Of a stretch of DNA of 64,000 bases, positions 45,891 to 57,525 are shown one piece after another. The notes under the pieces are model-generated. The model was given only the letters and a program-made list of their open reading frames with translations, ran no database searches and had not been told where the DNA came from. Numbering within the stretch: the stretch's first letter is position 1; each line of letters opens with the position of its first letter. Source of the DNA: Monosporascus cannonballus (lineage: Eukaryota; Ascomycota; Sordariomycetes; Xylariales); contig QJNS01000056.1 of assembly GCA_004154925.1 (NCBI GenBank), positions 1-64,000 of the forward strand. Reading direction: 5' to 3'. Both the position numbers and the translations under genes were made by a program.

Positions 45891-48596
45891 ATGGCCGTGC
45901 AATCGACCCTTCGTCATTCGGCATCCGAAGATATCCTCGTGGCTTTCATCAACAAGTACAAAAAGCTGTTTCGGGAACGTATACGCAAGACGTCCCGGCG
46001 CACCAAGATCCTAGCCACCCTCGTCCTCGCCGCATCCATAATTCTCGGGGCAGAAGGCGGCCGGAGATGGTGGAAGCGGAGGAGGCAAGAGAAAGAGCAG
46101 GGTCGGAAGCTTGTGCGCACCAATTCCTGGCTATTCAATAAAGATGGATCGCGAACCATCTACGTCCCTTATAAGGATGGGACTTCCAAGGTCGTCATTC
46201 GTCCCACGAAGCCTTTAACATTCGAGGCCCATCGTCGCCTCTTCCTTAACCCGCCAAAAGTGTCTGGCCTTAGCGATGGCACTGTGCCCTCCGCGCAGAC
46301 CAAACCCGGCCTCAACCTAGCGTTCCTGCACCAGTTCTTGAGCTTGATGAGCATTATGATACCCCGATGGACGAGCAAGGAGGCCGGTTTGTTAGTCAGC
46401 CATGGCGCGTTCCTAATGCTGCGAACCTACTTGTCCTTAGTAGTTGCCCGACTCGACGGTGAGATTGTCCGTGACCTGGTTGCCGGCAATGGCAGACTCT
46501 TTCTCTGGGGCATAGTCAAGGTAGGGACCCATGCAAAATTCTTTAAGGTACTGGACGACTGGCTTACCCCGTCGTCTCTAGTGGTGTGGGTTGGGAGGTT
46601 TCGCTTCTTACACGAACTCCATGATCAAGTTCCTAGAATCCAAAGTGTCCATCGCATTCCGAACACGACTGACGCGGTACATTCACGACTTATACCTTAA
46701 CGACAATCTAAATTACTACAAACTGTCGAACTTAGACGGCGGGGTTGGACAAGGCGCCGATCAGTTTATCACTCAGGACTTGACCCTATTCTGCGCCTCC
46801 GCTGCGAACTTATACTCGTCGCTCGGGAAGCCCTTTGTCGACCTCTGCGTCTTCAATTACCAGCTTTACCGTTCCTTGGGGCCGCTGGCCTTAACCGGAC
46901 TCCTCAGCAACTATTTCCTTACAGCAAGCATCTTAAGGAGGATGTCGCCACCTTTCGGAAAACTCAAAGCTGTTGAAGGTCGCAAAGAGGGTGATTTTAG
47001 AAGCTTACATGCGCGCTTAATTGCGAACGCAGAGGAGGTGGCCTTCTATGGCGGCGCAGAGATGGAGAAGACGTTCCTTAATAAGGAGTTCAAGTCGCTG
47101 AAGAGCTGGATGGAGGGCATATACATGCTCAAGATCCGCTACAACATCCTCGAGGATTTTATCTTAAAGTACAGCTGGAGCGCCTATGGTTACCTGCTAT
47201 CATCGCTGCCCGTCTTCCTACCGGCCTGGGGCGGGTTGGGAGGTGCAAGCGAAATGGCCGACGGCGCGGCGCAGGGCGGCCGTGAACGCAATCGCATGAA
47301 GGAGTTCATCACCAACAAACGCCTTATGCTATCATTAGCAGATGCTGGCGGCAGAATGATGTATTCCATCAAGGACCTGGCCGAGTTGGCCGGCTACACG
47401 AGCCGAGTCTATACTCTTATTGCGACATTGCACCGGGTCCACGCCAACGCGTACTTCCCACTGCCGACCGGAAACGAGCTCTACTCCCTGTCAGACGTTC
47501 AAGGAACCATGCAGAAGGGGTTTGATGGCGTTCGACTTGAGCACGTCCCCATTGTCGCGCCCGGTCTTTGGCCACAGGGAGGTGATGAGTTGATAGAGTC
47601 CCTATCCTTGATCGTCCGCCGGGGCGAGCACCTTCTGATCTCGGGGCCCAACGGCATCGGCAAGAGCGCCATCGCGCGTGTTGTAGCCGGCCTGTGGCCC
47701 GTTTACCGCGGGCTCGTCAGCCGCCCCAAATCCATCGGCGAGGACGGCATCATGTTCCTGCCGCAGCGCCCATACCTCACCGTCGGCACGCTGCGCGACC
47801 AGGTCATCTACCCCGCCGGCGAGGTCGACATGCGGCTGAAGCGGAAGAGCGAGGACGACCTCCAGCGCGCGCTCGACGCTGCCAAGCTCGGGTACCTGCC
47901 CGACCGCGAGGGCGGCTGGGACACGCGCAAGGAGTGGAAGGACGTCCTCAGCGGCGGCGAGAAGCAACGCGTCGGCATCGCCCGCCTGCTGTACCACGAG
48001 CCGCAGTATGCCGTCATCGACGAGGGCACCAGCGCCGTGTCCAGCGACGTTGAGGGTCTGCTGTACGAGACGTGCAAGGAGAGGGGCATCAGTACGTTTT
48101 CCATTCCTATTGCCATCATCATCATCTGTCCCTATCTATCTCATTTTTCCTCCGCCTTGCTCCGTCGCACCCCCTCCCTTTCGCGTCACCTAACTACGCC
48201 GTCCGATGGTTTACTGACGAAAGGGAAACAGCGCTGATCACTATCTCGACTCGCGCCTCGCTCAAGAAGTACCACACGTACAACCTGGCGCTCGGCACGG
48301 GCGACCGCGGCGACGAGTGGGAGTTCGAGCGCATCGGCACCGAGCGTGAGAAGATGCACGTCGAGCGCGAGCTCCAGGAGCTCCGCGACCGCCTCCTCCA
48401 GGTCAGCGCCTGGAAGGCCCGCCGCGACGAGATAGAAAAAGAGCTCGCCCGTGTCTGGGTCGCTGACGACCACACTGACGAGTCCCGCGAGTTGGAGGCC
48501 CCCCCGTACGTTGATGTCAAGCCCGAGGCCGGGGCTGAAACCGAGGCTGAGAGTGAGGTCCGGCCTGCCGAGGTGGAGCAGGTGGAATCTCAGTAA
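45891..48596 (+). CDS. Peroxisomal ABCD half-transporter (Pxa type)
   Basis: Fatty-acyl (acyl-CoA) importer of the peroxisomal membrane, ABC subfamily D, working as a dimer of half-transporters such as Pxa1/Pxa2 to feed beta-oxidation. Exons 45891-46520, 46582-48091 and 48232-48596 (introns of 61 and 140 bp) encode 834 residues, normal for the family. The start is the ATG at 45891 (MAVQSTLRHS). The membrane half has hydrophobic segments near residues 45-65 and 140-330 and contains the ABCD EAA-like motif NAEEVAFYGG (about 358-370). The nucleotide-binding domain has Walker A GPNGIGKS (565-572), signature LSGGEKQR (666-673) and Walker B AVIDE (687-691). The third exon resumes as GITLITISTR. The C-tail is acidic and helical. 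All catalytic motifs are intact. Confidence 0.9.
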
Positions 48597-49586
48597 GAAG
48601 GCGTAAGGGGGTATCTATGCATGTAAGAAGATGGGATAGACGGATGAATGTGGTTAGATTCAGCTTCGCTAGCCCTGCTGCTCGGTGGACGGAGCGGGAT
48701 TAGGGCTTCTTACTGTGTTGTAGCGGGTGTACAGATATCATATGCCACGGGGTTTGAACTAAGGTAACGTGACGGTCTCGCTGTCGTGATACTGGTGCTT
48801 GCTTATCACTCCGTACTGATCTGGCTTGGAATTCTTGCTGCGAATTCTCTCCGCCACCATGGAACATGCCGCTCGTATTTGAGGTCAGGGATGATTAGGG
48901 GCTGTTAAGAATAAGCGACGCGCTACGTTCCGTTGTAGAGGGAGGCTACACAGCCTGAACCAGCTGTCCCGAACCCGGGTCTGGGATATCATCTAGTGGT
49001 ACGGGTGGTGCCGGCGGGTAAGTCTACCCCTTTAACGGTGCACCCCCTGGGGCGGTCCAAAAGGGCGGCGCCCGGACCCAGGACCCGGGACCCAGATTGC
49101 TCGGATGGATGGGCGAATTCGATGGGGCTGCCGCCGTATGAGGTCCGAGACGGCGCCGGGAGCGTGAATTGTGGGTCCCTGTAGCGGGACTTCAAACTTA
49201 GCATCTCAGTTACACCTTTGGGGCCATACCGTGGGATAAGATGTGAGATGCCTCCATCAAGGAAAAGTATTGGTGAATGGCGGTCGTGCATTGAAGTAGA
49301 GACCTTATACATCGGCATTTAGTTGAGTTCGAATCATGAATTTGCATATTGAGTCTTGTTTGATGAGCCGATTTAAAGGAGGGCCGCAAACAGGGGGAAT
49401 GCTTCTCTTCTACTATATATAGTCAATAAGGAGACCCAAGCTGGCGAAGAGATGCGCCTGATTCTAAAGCGCCATACTCTACCTTCACCTAGGTGTCTTG
49501 TTTATGAAGATACAAGAGACGCCGCGGAACGGTGCCAAAACCCACCAGCGGGGGCGGCGGGCCGGGTCCGGGGCCAAAACCAAACA

Positions 49587-49603
49587 CCCCCCCCCCCCCC
49601 CCC
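49587..49603. repeat. C17 homopolymer
   Basis: An uninterrupted run of 17 cytosines after a G/C-rich stretch (about 49540-49575). It could be a real poly(C) tract, or an assembly/sequencing length artefact. No gene overlaps it. Confidence 0.8.
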
Positions 49604-51646
49604 GGGTAGAGTTTACTCTGCACTTGAACGCTGGCTTACAAGTCCGTTTTTGATTCTATGGCTTGAAAATTTTGTAGTTGGACGTTGACAATTCGACTAA
49701 GGTTCGCCGTGGCTGGGGATGAAGTGGAAGATATAGAAACTGATTTGACAGCCGTGTATTTGCTGAGCCCCTTTTTCTGAGCAACATCCCCAGACTTGAG
49801 CAGTCTATGTCTTTCCCATTCTATCAGGCCCCCGATACAGATGGGATAACCCAAAATACGGAGATCAGAATACCACGGCCCAAGTCCAGCAACCAAACAG
49901 TTGGGCAGCCCGGGAAGAGGCCGGAAAGGCTTCTTCCTGTGGGGCCTGGCTTCTCATGCCCGGCTCCATCTTCGTCCTACTCCTGAGCGGTGCTCGTGGA
50001 CTGTTTTCGGTTCAATGTCGAATGGCTTCGGCCCATCGTGCGCGTTCGCCGTTGTCTTCCTACTCAGAGCCTCGTCAGTCCATGTCTCGACCTAGGGCCC
50101 GCCAATGAGCTGCTAGGCCCTAGGAAACCGCGACCCCTCCCCACGGGGTTCTTCGGCGCCTCGGCCTACTCGTTGTACGCTTAGCGTTCTGGCATAGCGT
50201 CTTTGACCTCGACGCCCTCGAAAACTGCTTCCTTGCTTCTGGGCCGCGTTCGCGCTTGATCTCAGGACTTCGCTCGTCCGAGGACTGATTGGTCAAATGG
50301 TTGCGCCGTCTCTAAGACGGTAGTCATAGGGCATCTGGAAGAGGTGCTGGAAAGGGAATGGACGCCCTGGCCCCCACGTCTCCTGTGCTGCACAATTCCC
50401 TAGAAGCATACAAATTCGGATTCAGGCCACCGACCATCAATGTTGGCTCTCAATAATGGAACTATAGAGGACACGAAGAGTCAAGAAGTTGAGGCTATTG
50501 CCGGGGTTGCCAATATTGTTTTACTTACTCCTATTCGGACACATATTCAATGAGCCTATTATTCGAGTAGTTCGCCCCAAGGCATTGGGCCTGAATTGAG
50601 AGTCAACTTGGGTTAATCATTCTAACAAAATCTCGTTCGATTGCTGGGTTAAGTCCGGATCGTTTATGCAGTTGAGTGTTTGAATCCGTCTTCCGTGATA
50701 ATCGTCATTCACGACTTCAGTCATACCGATCTACTGAACAAATATTTGAGTAACTGGGGAAGTCAGTTGCCAAGTGGTAACCGCCGCAGAACTGCCTTCT
50801 TTAGAAACATCGATGCCTGAGCTATACGCTCACCAAGTTAGGCATCCGACCACGTATTACTCCATACCGTTTGAGGAGGACAAGGTGATTTTGTCGGAGT
50901 CTCAAGGTCAGACGTCATATCCATGCTGAAGATGGCTACAATAGTGACGTGTGTCAGAACTCAGACGATAAGCCCGAGGCCGAAGGCCCGAACATTTACT
51001 ACTACGATCACAACGACGGGTGGCTCGAACCCCAGTTAAACGTGAATGATGCAAGAGAGATCGTGCGCACATTGAGGAAAGCGGCGGCTAATGAAACCAC
51101 ACCCAGGGAGGAGCCAGGAAAATGCTTGATTATTGAGAGAGCATTAAGAGTGCTGTGGGAGTTGCTCTGCTTCTCTCAGGGGCTGAATGCCAGTCGGCGG
51201 CTTCAGTGATGGCACTTCATCCATAACGCGGGCCTCTCTTCTAACTACATACGCCTGGTTAATATATTTTGGTATAGCAATCATTCTGCACAAGGGACTC
51301 TCATTCTCGGTTTTCGTAGCACATGCATGAGGCATCCTTCGAGTATTAAGGGGCCGACAACGAAGACTCTGTACGTTACACAAGTCAGACGGTTCCGACT
51401 TGCTCTGCCGGCAGCCCCCGAGAGATCGGGTGAGGCCCTAAGGATCCTCTTACGCTTTACATACTATGTAAGCAGTCCAGGGTCATCCCCTTAGGCTCTC
51501 AACCGTCTGCATAGCGGAGATCCTTGTAGGCACCAGTAAGTTGCGACTGGCTTACCTCCCACTTTGTGAAACCGTAGGACTTCGTGTAAGATGAAACCCG
51601 AACGGCAAGTCCAGGTAAAAGCAAGGCCTTTGGCCTTTCAAACCAA

Positions 51647-51671
51647 CCCCCCCCCCCAAAAAAAAAAAAAA
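51647..51671. repeat. C11 followed by A14
   Basis: Adjacent homopolymers, 11 C then 14 A, at the junction of two otherwise ordinary stretches. The A run might be the tail of a short retroposed sequence, but I see no source element. Confidence 0.7.
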
Positions 51672-52452
51672 TAAAGCACCAAGTTTCGTCTCATACAGAT
51701 CGAGTCCTATTCTCCGATTATTATGCAAGGCCTTGTCCAAGTCGTCTCAGCTACGAAAGTCCGCTAGATTCTAGAAAGTAGTCGTCGCTCTGCTTTGATT
51801 GTCGGTTCAATTAGCTATCAGGACTTTGCGATTCGCATCAATTACCTGCAGGTGGCTCACGTTTTTAACGGGCAGTGTCATTGGCGCAGGATCAGGATTT
51901 TCCTAAACTCGCTTATTCCGCGCCTGGTAACAATGGCTGAGCCCTTGGCGCCGTATATCCATTCCCATAAGCTGGCTGTGAACATTCGTCATTGACAGAA
52001 AGACCTAGCAGATGTCAACTCAGGGATATTCGCTCAACTAGAAATAAGCTGATCATCTATAAAAAGCAGGCGTTATCCATGAGATTGCAAGAGTTGCTAC
52101 CATTCTAGCTGACTCTTTGCCAATAGTCCAATGACTACGACAGAGCATATGACAGCTTAACACCCACTTAATTGGAGCTCGATATCTCTTATGACGATCT
52201 AAATAAACTGGCACTGTTGCTGAGCTGCCTCCTATAGAACTTCGGCGTCACCTCATCCTCTGCCCTACGACGTTCAAGCGCTCGCCATCTTCTCGAGCCC
52301 ACAAGGACATAGCCAGCATCGAATACGACCTGCCGAAGCTCTAGCGTCGTTCCAAGACTGAAAAGTGTTGGTCGGGTTTCTTGCTATAGCGGAATCGAGC
52401 ACTTCTATAAGCTTTTAACTGCTTAAAAACGTCTCATCAGTGGTAACTTGCC

Positions 52453-53459
52453 ATGCAGAACATCATGACCGTGATGTCAGAATCAGAGCCAACACAAACC
52501 AACGAAAAAGGACACGATGACTTCGGCGACTTCGTCTCGCAGGTGTCGAGGCCTTCGTCCCCGAGTGACCCAACAAAAGGTAAAATTGACAAGGAAGAAG
52601 ACATGTTGCCCATATCGCGTCCCTTTTCTGAAGGGGACGAGACCCCGTCTTTATGTCATCTGGATCTGGAGGCAAACGATGCTCAATTTCCTATCTCTTG
52701 TCGGGGCCCATTTGATTCTTCGAACCTGGACCAAGTTGACGATATGAACGGAGGTTCGCATCCATTTTCCGAGCGGGAGTCAATCGAAACAGATCAGCCC
52801 GAAGACTCTTGTAATGGGCTACTTAGTTACGAGAGGGATAAGCGATGGAAGTGCGGCCGGTGCGGGCATTACCCTGGTGGGCTCAGCTGCAGAGCACTTT
52901 CCGAACGGTGGTGGGATCTCCTTATTGAGACCATTAGATCCATAAAGACGAGTGACTGAAAAAGCCGGTTGAGAAGTGCTTCAATCCGTACTGAGGCCGC
53001 CTTAGCGGCTGTTGCAGCCCTTTCAGCTGGGGCCATGTTTTGGCTCAGTTGTCAGTTTTACATAGAGCCTTCTTGGGAGGAATACTCGATAGCATGGCTG
53101 AAAGGGATCCAAGTGGGTCCCCTTGTCTTTTGCGTCTTTTGGACAGACCAAATCAGACTGCTAACTGTCAATAGCGGCGTCCTACTGAGACACAGCATAA
53201 GGGGCTCCTTGTGGCAGGTTTGATCGCAGCCCTGGTGCCGTATTGTGCAGGGGCCGGCTCGATTTACTACCGTCATATGGGCTCAGGATATCATAATGTA
53301 TCTCTCGTCTGTGGGGCTGCGATGGGAGTGCTACTCGAGTGGATAGTCCCACTGGGCGCGCGGGCAACCATCTTTCAGGTTCTCCCCTGGACTATCCTTG
53401 TATCACTCCTGATACATTCTGGCTTGTCTCGCCTTGGTAGGTTTGAGAAGTCGGCGTAA
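52453..53459 (+). pseudogene. Membrane protein gene with in-frame stop and frameshift
   Basis: I do not recognise the family. The first part (52453-52956) is a hydrophilic 168-residue segment (acidic, Ser-rich) ending in a CGRCGHYPGG motif and an amphipathic stretch. A TGA at 52957-52959 interrupts it. The same frame then continues without a start codon into a hydrophobic region (ALAAVAALSAGAMFWL, then VGPLVFCVF) until a stop at 53221-53223. From about 53205 the next frame carries on with more membrane segments (LLVAGLIAALVPYCAGAG, VSLVCGAAMGVLLEWIV) to a stop at 53457-53459. One nonsense codon plus one single-base shift would explain all of it. The alternative is unusually short introns, which I could not find. 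Confidence 0.5.
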
Positions 53460-53878
53460 CCACATGTGCGAAAATCACTGGGATGTTACTGGACATTGGA
53501 TTTCAAGGGGGTCATGCCGTTTCTTAGCTTGCTTTTTCGTTCGCTTCCTTGGCAATAGACACTATGCGGCATTTGTTATTTTCCACGTGGAGCGTGCTAA
53601 AGCTTGCGGTTGCGCTTCCCGGCTCTCGAGGTATGTCTGCTGGCTGGGAACGGCTTGTATGCGGAAGCACCGTTTTAACCCCTGTTTATACCTTTCATGC
53701 CATCTATAGTGGATTGTGATATTTTCAATATGATATCTAGTGGGTTGATACCTTCGTTGAAGAGATTGTGACATTACCGTTCCGTCGTACTAAACGACGA
53801 CCTCTCGGTTTCCAAGATCATACATGTCGACACTTCTAAAAAGTAGAAAATAGATGACTTATGCGGCGAGTTCAAGTC

Positions 53879-54487
53879 TTACCCCTTTCGTGACCGAAAT
53901 TTCCTACCGTGGGCGGTCACATAACTAGCGCCGAAAATCTCAGCATCGTTCTTAGACACGATAACAGCAGTGTTCTCGTCGATACTGATACGGAGCAGCT
54001 CCGGTCCGACTTTCGGGATATCGAACATGTCGAACTGGCGGTTACGGACGAGGACGTGCTGGTCCATGGCGATATTCCTGGCAAAGCCGAATCCTTGCTG
54101 GTGGCCGCCGACAATGGCCCGGTTATTCCGGGTGTCGCCCAGAGCCAAAAAACTCCCCTGAATCGACAGCCCGGCGGAGATCCAGCCAATAACGCCGTCC
54201 CACTTCAGCACCTTCTGGAACAGCTTCTCCCTGAGGGTCCCAGCATACGCATCGACCAGGCGCCACTGGCGACCGCCTCCGAACCGCACCCCCTTGGCAC
54301 CGGTCAACAGCCCGCGAACTCGGCGATGTCGGCGGCATCTGGATCTTAGATGTGGAGAACGGTGACGCTCTTGGCGCCAAGTCTCCGGAGTGTCGGCGCC
54401 GGGGCGGCTTCCTGGTCGTAGGACTCCTTTCCTCGGCGATGGGGATGGCGATGATTGGCGCATCGTTCCCTCCGGCCCGACCGACCA
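53879..54487 (-). pseudogene. S51 peptidase (cyanophycinase-like), frameshifted
   Basis: The minus strand encodes recognisable pieces of peptidase family S51 (cyanophycinase/peptidase E-like serine hydrolases) in three frames. From 54487 downwards: RAGGNDAPIIAIPIAEE, then AAPAPTLRRLGAKSVTVLH, then DAADIAEFAG, and finally a long stretch to the stop at 53879. The last stretch includes GGGRQWRLVDAYAGTL, the Ser nucleophile elbow ISAGLS, GGHQQGFGF, DQHVLVRNRQFD (His) and ISIDENTA. Two or three shifts separate the pieces, at about 54420-54440 and 54320-54350, so a working enzyme is unlikely. In active members the elbow is usually G-T-S-A-G; here it is W-I-S-A-G. The N-terminal end is cut at the junction with the plus-strand permease fragment. 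Members are common in bacteria and patchy in fungi. Confidence 0.65.
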
Positions 54488-55367
54488 CATACTGTGATGC
54501 CATCACCCACATCGCAGAGGAACTGCCACAGCCCGAGGGGCATACCGGGAGCCATCGGCCCGCAAATCGGCTTGGGCGGATTGTACGCGTTCGTCTTCGC
54601 CATAGGATTGTGCTATACAACAGCCGATCTGGCGAAGCCGTGCAGACTGGCGTCAATACATAACCCCTTGCCGGGATCTACTTATACGCTACAGGCGGCC
54701 CTGATGGGACGTTCGGGATATTGTTCATCTTGCTTCTCGGCAGCGTATGTTGCTGTTTTGGGTCTGTTCTAACGAACTCGCGAACATACTGTGCACTAGC
54801 TCGTGATAATGCCGAGCCTTTCTCTGGCATCTTCGGTCTAGCCAACGAAGGGCACAGCCGCCCCGTATATGCGACCCTATTCGTGTTCGCCATTGCCACT
54901 GGGCTAGGCGCAATCACCCTGGGAAATACAAGCGCATTTCTTGCGCTGACCGGACCATTCATCGTCTTGACGACAGTGTCGCACGCGATTCGGTTCACTG
55001 CAAACGTGCTGACTGGCCGCAAGTACTTCTTAGCTGGCCCATTCCACCTTGGGAAGCTCGGCTGGGGCGTCAACTCAGCTGCAGTGTTCTTGATCGCCAT
55101 GCTTGGTATCTTCTTCTGCTTCCGCGAGTAGGCCTGAATTCTTCTCTCTGTTTGATGCGGTGTTGACTAGTTCCCCAGCATACTCCTTGCCGACGTCCGC
55201 CGCTACAGTGAATTTCAATAATGTGATCCTTGTTGGTATTCTAGTAGTCTCTAGAATCTGGTGGTTAGCATGCGACGCGGCATTACCCCCGGCCTGGCGT
55301 CATGCAATTATATATCCAAGACGATTCTGTGCCTGCCGATATGTCAGGGAACCAAACGTCGTGCTAG
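54488..55367 (+). pseudogene. Amino-acid permease (APC), C-terminal half, decayed
   Basis: C-terminal half of a fungal APC-superfamily amino-acid/GABA/choline permease. It starts at CDAITHIAEELPQPE (the conserved cytosolic loop after helix 6). It then shifts frame to PGAIGPQIGLGGLYAFVFAI, shifts again to QTGVNT, meets a TAA at 54661-54663, and continues as FGILFILLLGSVCCCFGSV and LTNSRTYCALARDN through to FLIAMLGIFFCFR. A 55-bp intron (55124-55178) with a GC donor and AG acceptor leads to PYSLPTSAATVNFNNVILVG. A last shift gives the ending YIQDDSVPADMSGNQTSC, stop at 55365-55367. Helices 1-5 are absent; the left end abuts the S51 fragment in opposite orientation. Confidence 0.7.
55124..55178 (+). 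other. GC-AG intron in the permease remnant
   Basis: The phase-correct intron between FFCF and PYSLPTS begins GCGAGT and ends CCCCAG, with a TTGACT branch-like motif near the 3' end. GC donors are rare but used. Here a GT-to-GC change in a decaying gene is equally likely. Confidence 0.5.
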
Positions 55368-56303
55368 AAGACGGATGGACTTTTATCAACCACACGTCAC
55401 TCTTACGGGGATTTGAAGATATCCAGGAGGGACGTAGTGATGGACGCGCGAGTTAGTCGCTACGCAAAGTCGGAATGTCTTTATGGCGGATTGGCTCCTC
55501 ATTCTAGCCTAGGGATATGTGCATGTCAATCCTCGTTCTCCTTAACTATCTAAACACGCACTAGTTTGGCAACGGGCTTAAAAGGAGAAGCAAGCTCCCC
55601 ATCACCGGCTGCAACTCGATTCAGCAGCCATGTACAACAAATGTGCGCAGATTTAGAGGCGCATAACATCAAGCATCCTCCAATCCTTCTTCGAAGGTCC
55701 TCAGTAAAGGTTAGAATTGCCTACTTCTATTACGAAGGATTTAGTCTCCGGCTAGAGTTCCATAGCGCCGGAGTGGGCAGTTCGGACCTCTTTGAGCCGT
55801 GTCCCAAGCCTTCCGCATCGGGAATAGACAAAATTAGACCGCCACCTAGGTATGGTCACCTGTATACCCAGACGGACCATACCTGCAACCGAGTAGAGTT
55901 CCCTAGCAAAGCCATGTCCACACCAGCGCCCTCAATTTTTCTGAGATTTCTCAGTTGGGGTCTCAGCTCCTTTGCCTCCGTCGTCTCGCCCGCTAATGCG
56001 CTAGAAATGTAGCATTGCGTTGCCAGTGGCCGGTGCATGTCAACATCATTGGTGGAGAGCGGCTCTCCCGCAAGGCAAGGGCAGGGGAAGTAAACTGGCA
56101 GTGTTCAGAAGGAGCTCAAGGAACACCTCAATCCGGAGGCAAGGCTCGGCGGACCTAGGGATGAGGCTTCTGTTATAAGAACCTCATGAGACACGACACA
56201 TGTCGTATGATCCGGTCGGTTTAAGCCTTCGCTTTGGTGTCTCTTCTTCGACTAGCAGCAGCCACTTCACTCTCCCCGAACTGTTCAAGCCCGGTGCGCA
56301 AAG
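55368..56303. promoter_or_regulatory. Upstream region of the mannanase gene
   Basis: About 0.9 kb with no supported gene (a 148-codon plus-strand frame at 55566-56012 has no ATG near its start and no known domain). A TTATAAG sequence at 56173-56179, about 125 bp before the mannanase start, could serve as TATA box. No GGCTAA-type XlnR site was seen close by. Confidence 0.35.
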
Positions 56304-57525
56304 ATGAAGTATCTCCAAGCGGGACTCGTGGCACTGGCGCTCGCGACCAGTGTCGCAGCCCGCGCCGTCAGTGGCGAGTCGACGGGTCTCTCTACCAGAC
56401 AGAGCAAGTTCGTGACCACGGCCGGCACCCGGTTCAATATCGACGGAGTCACCAAGTACTACGCGGGCACTAACAGCTACTGGATCTCCTTCCTAACGAA
56501 CAACGCGGATGTGGACCTCACCCTTGACCAGCTGGCCCAGTCCGGACTCAAGATCCTGCGCATCTGGGGCTTCAACGACGTGACCTCGGTGCCCGGCGGC
56601 GGGACCGTGTACTTCCAGCACCTGCGCGCGGGCGGCGGCTCGACCATCAACACCGGTGCCAACGGCCTGCAACGCCTCGACTACATCGTCCGGGCGGCCG
56701 AGCGGCGCGGCATCAAGCTGATCATCAACTTCGTCAACTACTGGGACGACTACGGCGGCATGGCGGCCTACGTGCGCGTGTTCGGCGGCAGCAAGAGCAC
56801 GTGGTACACGAACACAGCGGCGCAAACGCAGTACCGCGCCTACATCAAGGCAGTCGTGTCGCGCTTCGTCAGCTCGCCTGCCATCCTCGCCTGGGAGCTC
56901 GCCAACGAGCCGCGCTGCAACGGCTGCCCCACGAGCGTCATCACAAAGTGGGCCGCAGAGACGTCCGCCTACGTCAAGAGCCTCGACCCCAACCACCTCG
57001 TCACCCTCGGCGACGAGGGCTTCGGCCTCCAGGGCGACGGCAGCTACCCCTACCAGTTCACCGAGGGCATCGACTTCAAGGCCAACCTCGCCATCAAAAC
57101 GCTCGACTTCGGTACCTTCCACCTGTATCCCAGCCATTGGGGCACGAGCTTCGACTGGGGCAATGGCTGGGTTCAGTCGCACGCCGCCGCCTGCAAGGTG
57201 GCTGGTAAGCCGTGTGTGTTTGAGGAGTGTAAGTCTCTCGCTACCCGCTCTGACTCTCCATCTTTGCTATGCTATTTCGTTTCGCGGAGTGTTGGCGGCT
57301 GACTGTGACGATGTTGCAGACGGGGCTCCCCAGAATCATTGCGCCCTGCAGCGGCCCTGGCAGGTGACCTCGGTCAAATCAGAGGGCATGGCGGCGGATC
57401 TATTCTGGCAGCTAGGCACGACGCTTAGCACGGGCAGGACGCACGACGATACTTTCACCATCTACGTCGGCGATTCTGATTGGAAGTGCTTGGTCACGGA
57501 TCACGTCGCTGCTATTGGTAGGTGA
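56304..57525 (+). CDS. Secreted endo-1,4-beta-mannanase, GH5 family
   Basis: Hydrolyses internal beta-1,4-mannosidic bonds of plant mannans outside the cell. Exons 56304-57228 and 57320-57525 with a 91-bp GTAAGT..CAG intron give 376 residues, the usual size for fungal GH5_7 mannanases without a binding module. Signal peptide is residues 1-19 (MKYLQAG... to VAA). The fold begins with [25 protein letters not shown] (81-92) carries the conserved Arg. WELANEP (197-203) holds the acid/base Glu202, and HLYPSHWG (273-280) a substrate-cleft His. FEEYG, formed across the splice junction, holds the nucleophile (by family the Glu before YG, Glu308). The ending [15 protein letters not shown] is typical. 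All catalytic residues are present, so it should be active. No carbohydrate-binding domain or neighbouring CAZyme is seen. Confidence 0.92.

Larger units (their letters stand above)
48597..52452. other. Intergenic tract with homopolymers, no supported gene
   Basis: About 3.9 kb downstream of the ABCD gene. Short frames such as one at 50949-51209 (which contains PNIYYYDHNDGWLEPQ) look partly protein-like but have no ATG or family support. Notable items are a C17 run at 49587-49603 following a GC-rich stretch, a C11 run plus A14 run at 51647-51671, and a tRNA-3'-half-like stretch at 48961-48995. Confidence 0.45.

Noticed and set aside
47602..48125. Frames of 105-131 codons on both strands
   Set aside because: Shadows of the GC-rich nucleotide-binding domain of the ABCD transporter.
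49318..49340. GTTCGAATC motif
   Set aside because: No cloverleaf can be formed with the upstream sequence.
53909..54349. 146-codon plus-strand frame
   Set aside because: Antisense to the S51 peptidase remnant, whose family motifs on the minus strand explain the openness.
56493..57182. 229-codon minus-strand frame, long enough to be a gene
   Set aside because: Antisense shadow of the GC-rich mannanase gene; Ala/Val/Gly-biased, no domain, and the plus strand is clearly coding.
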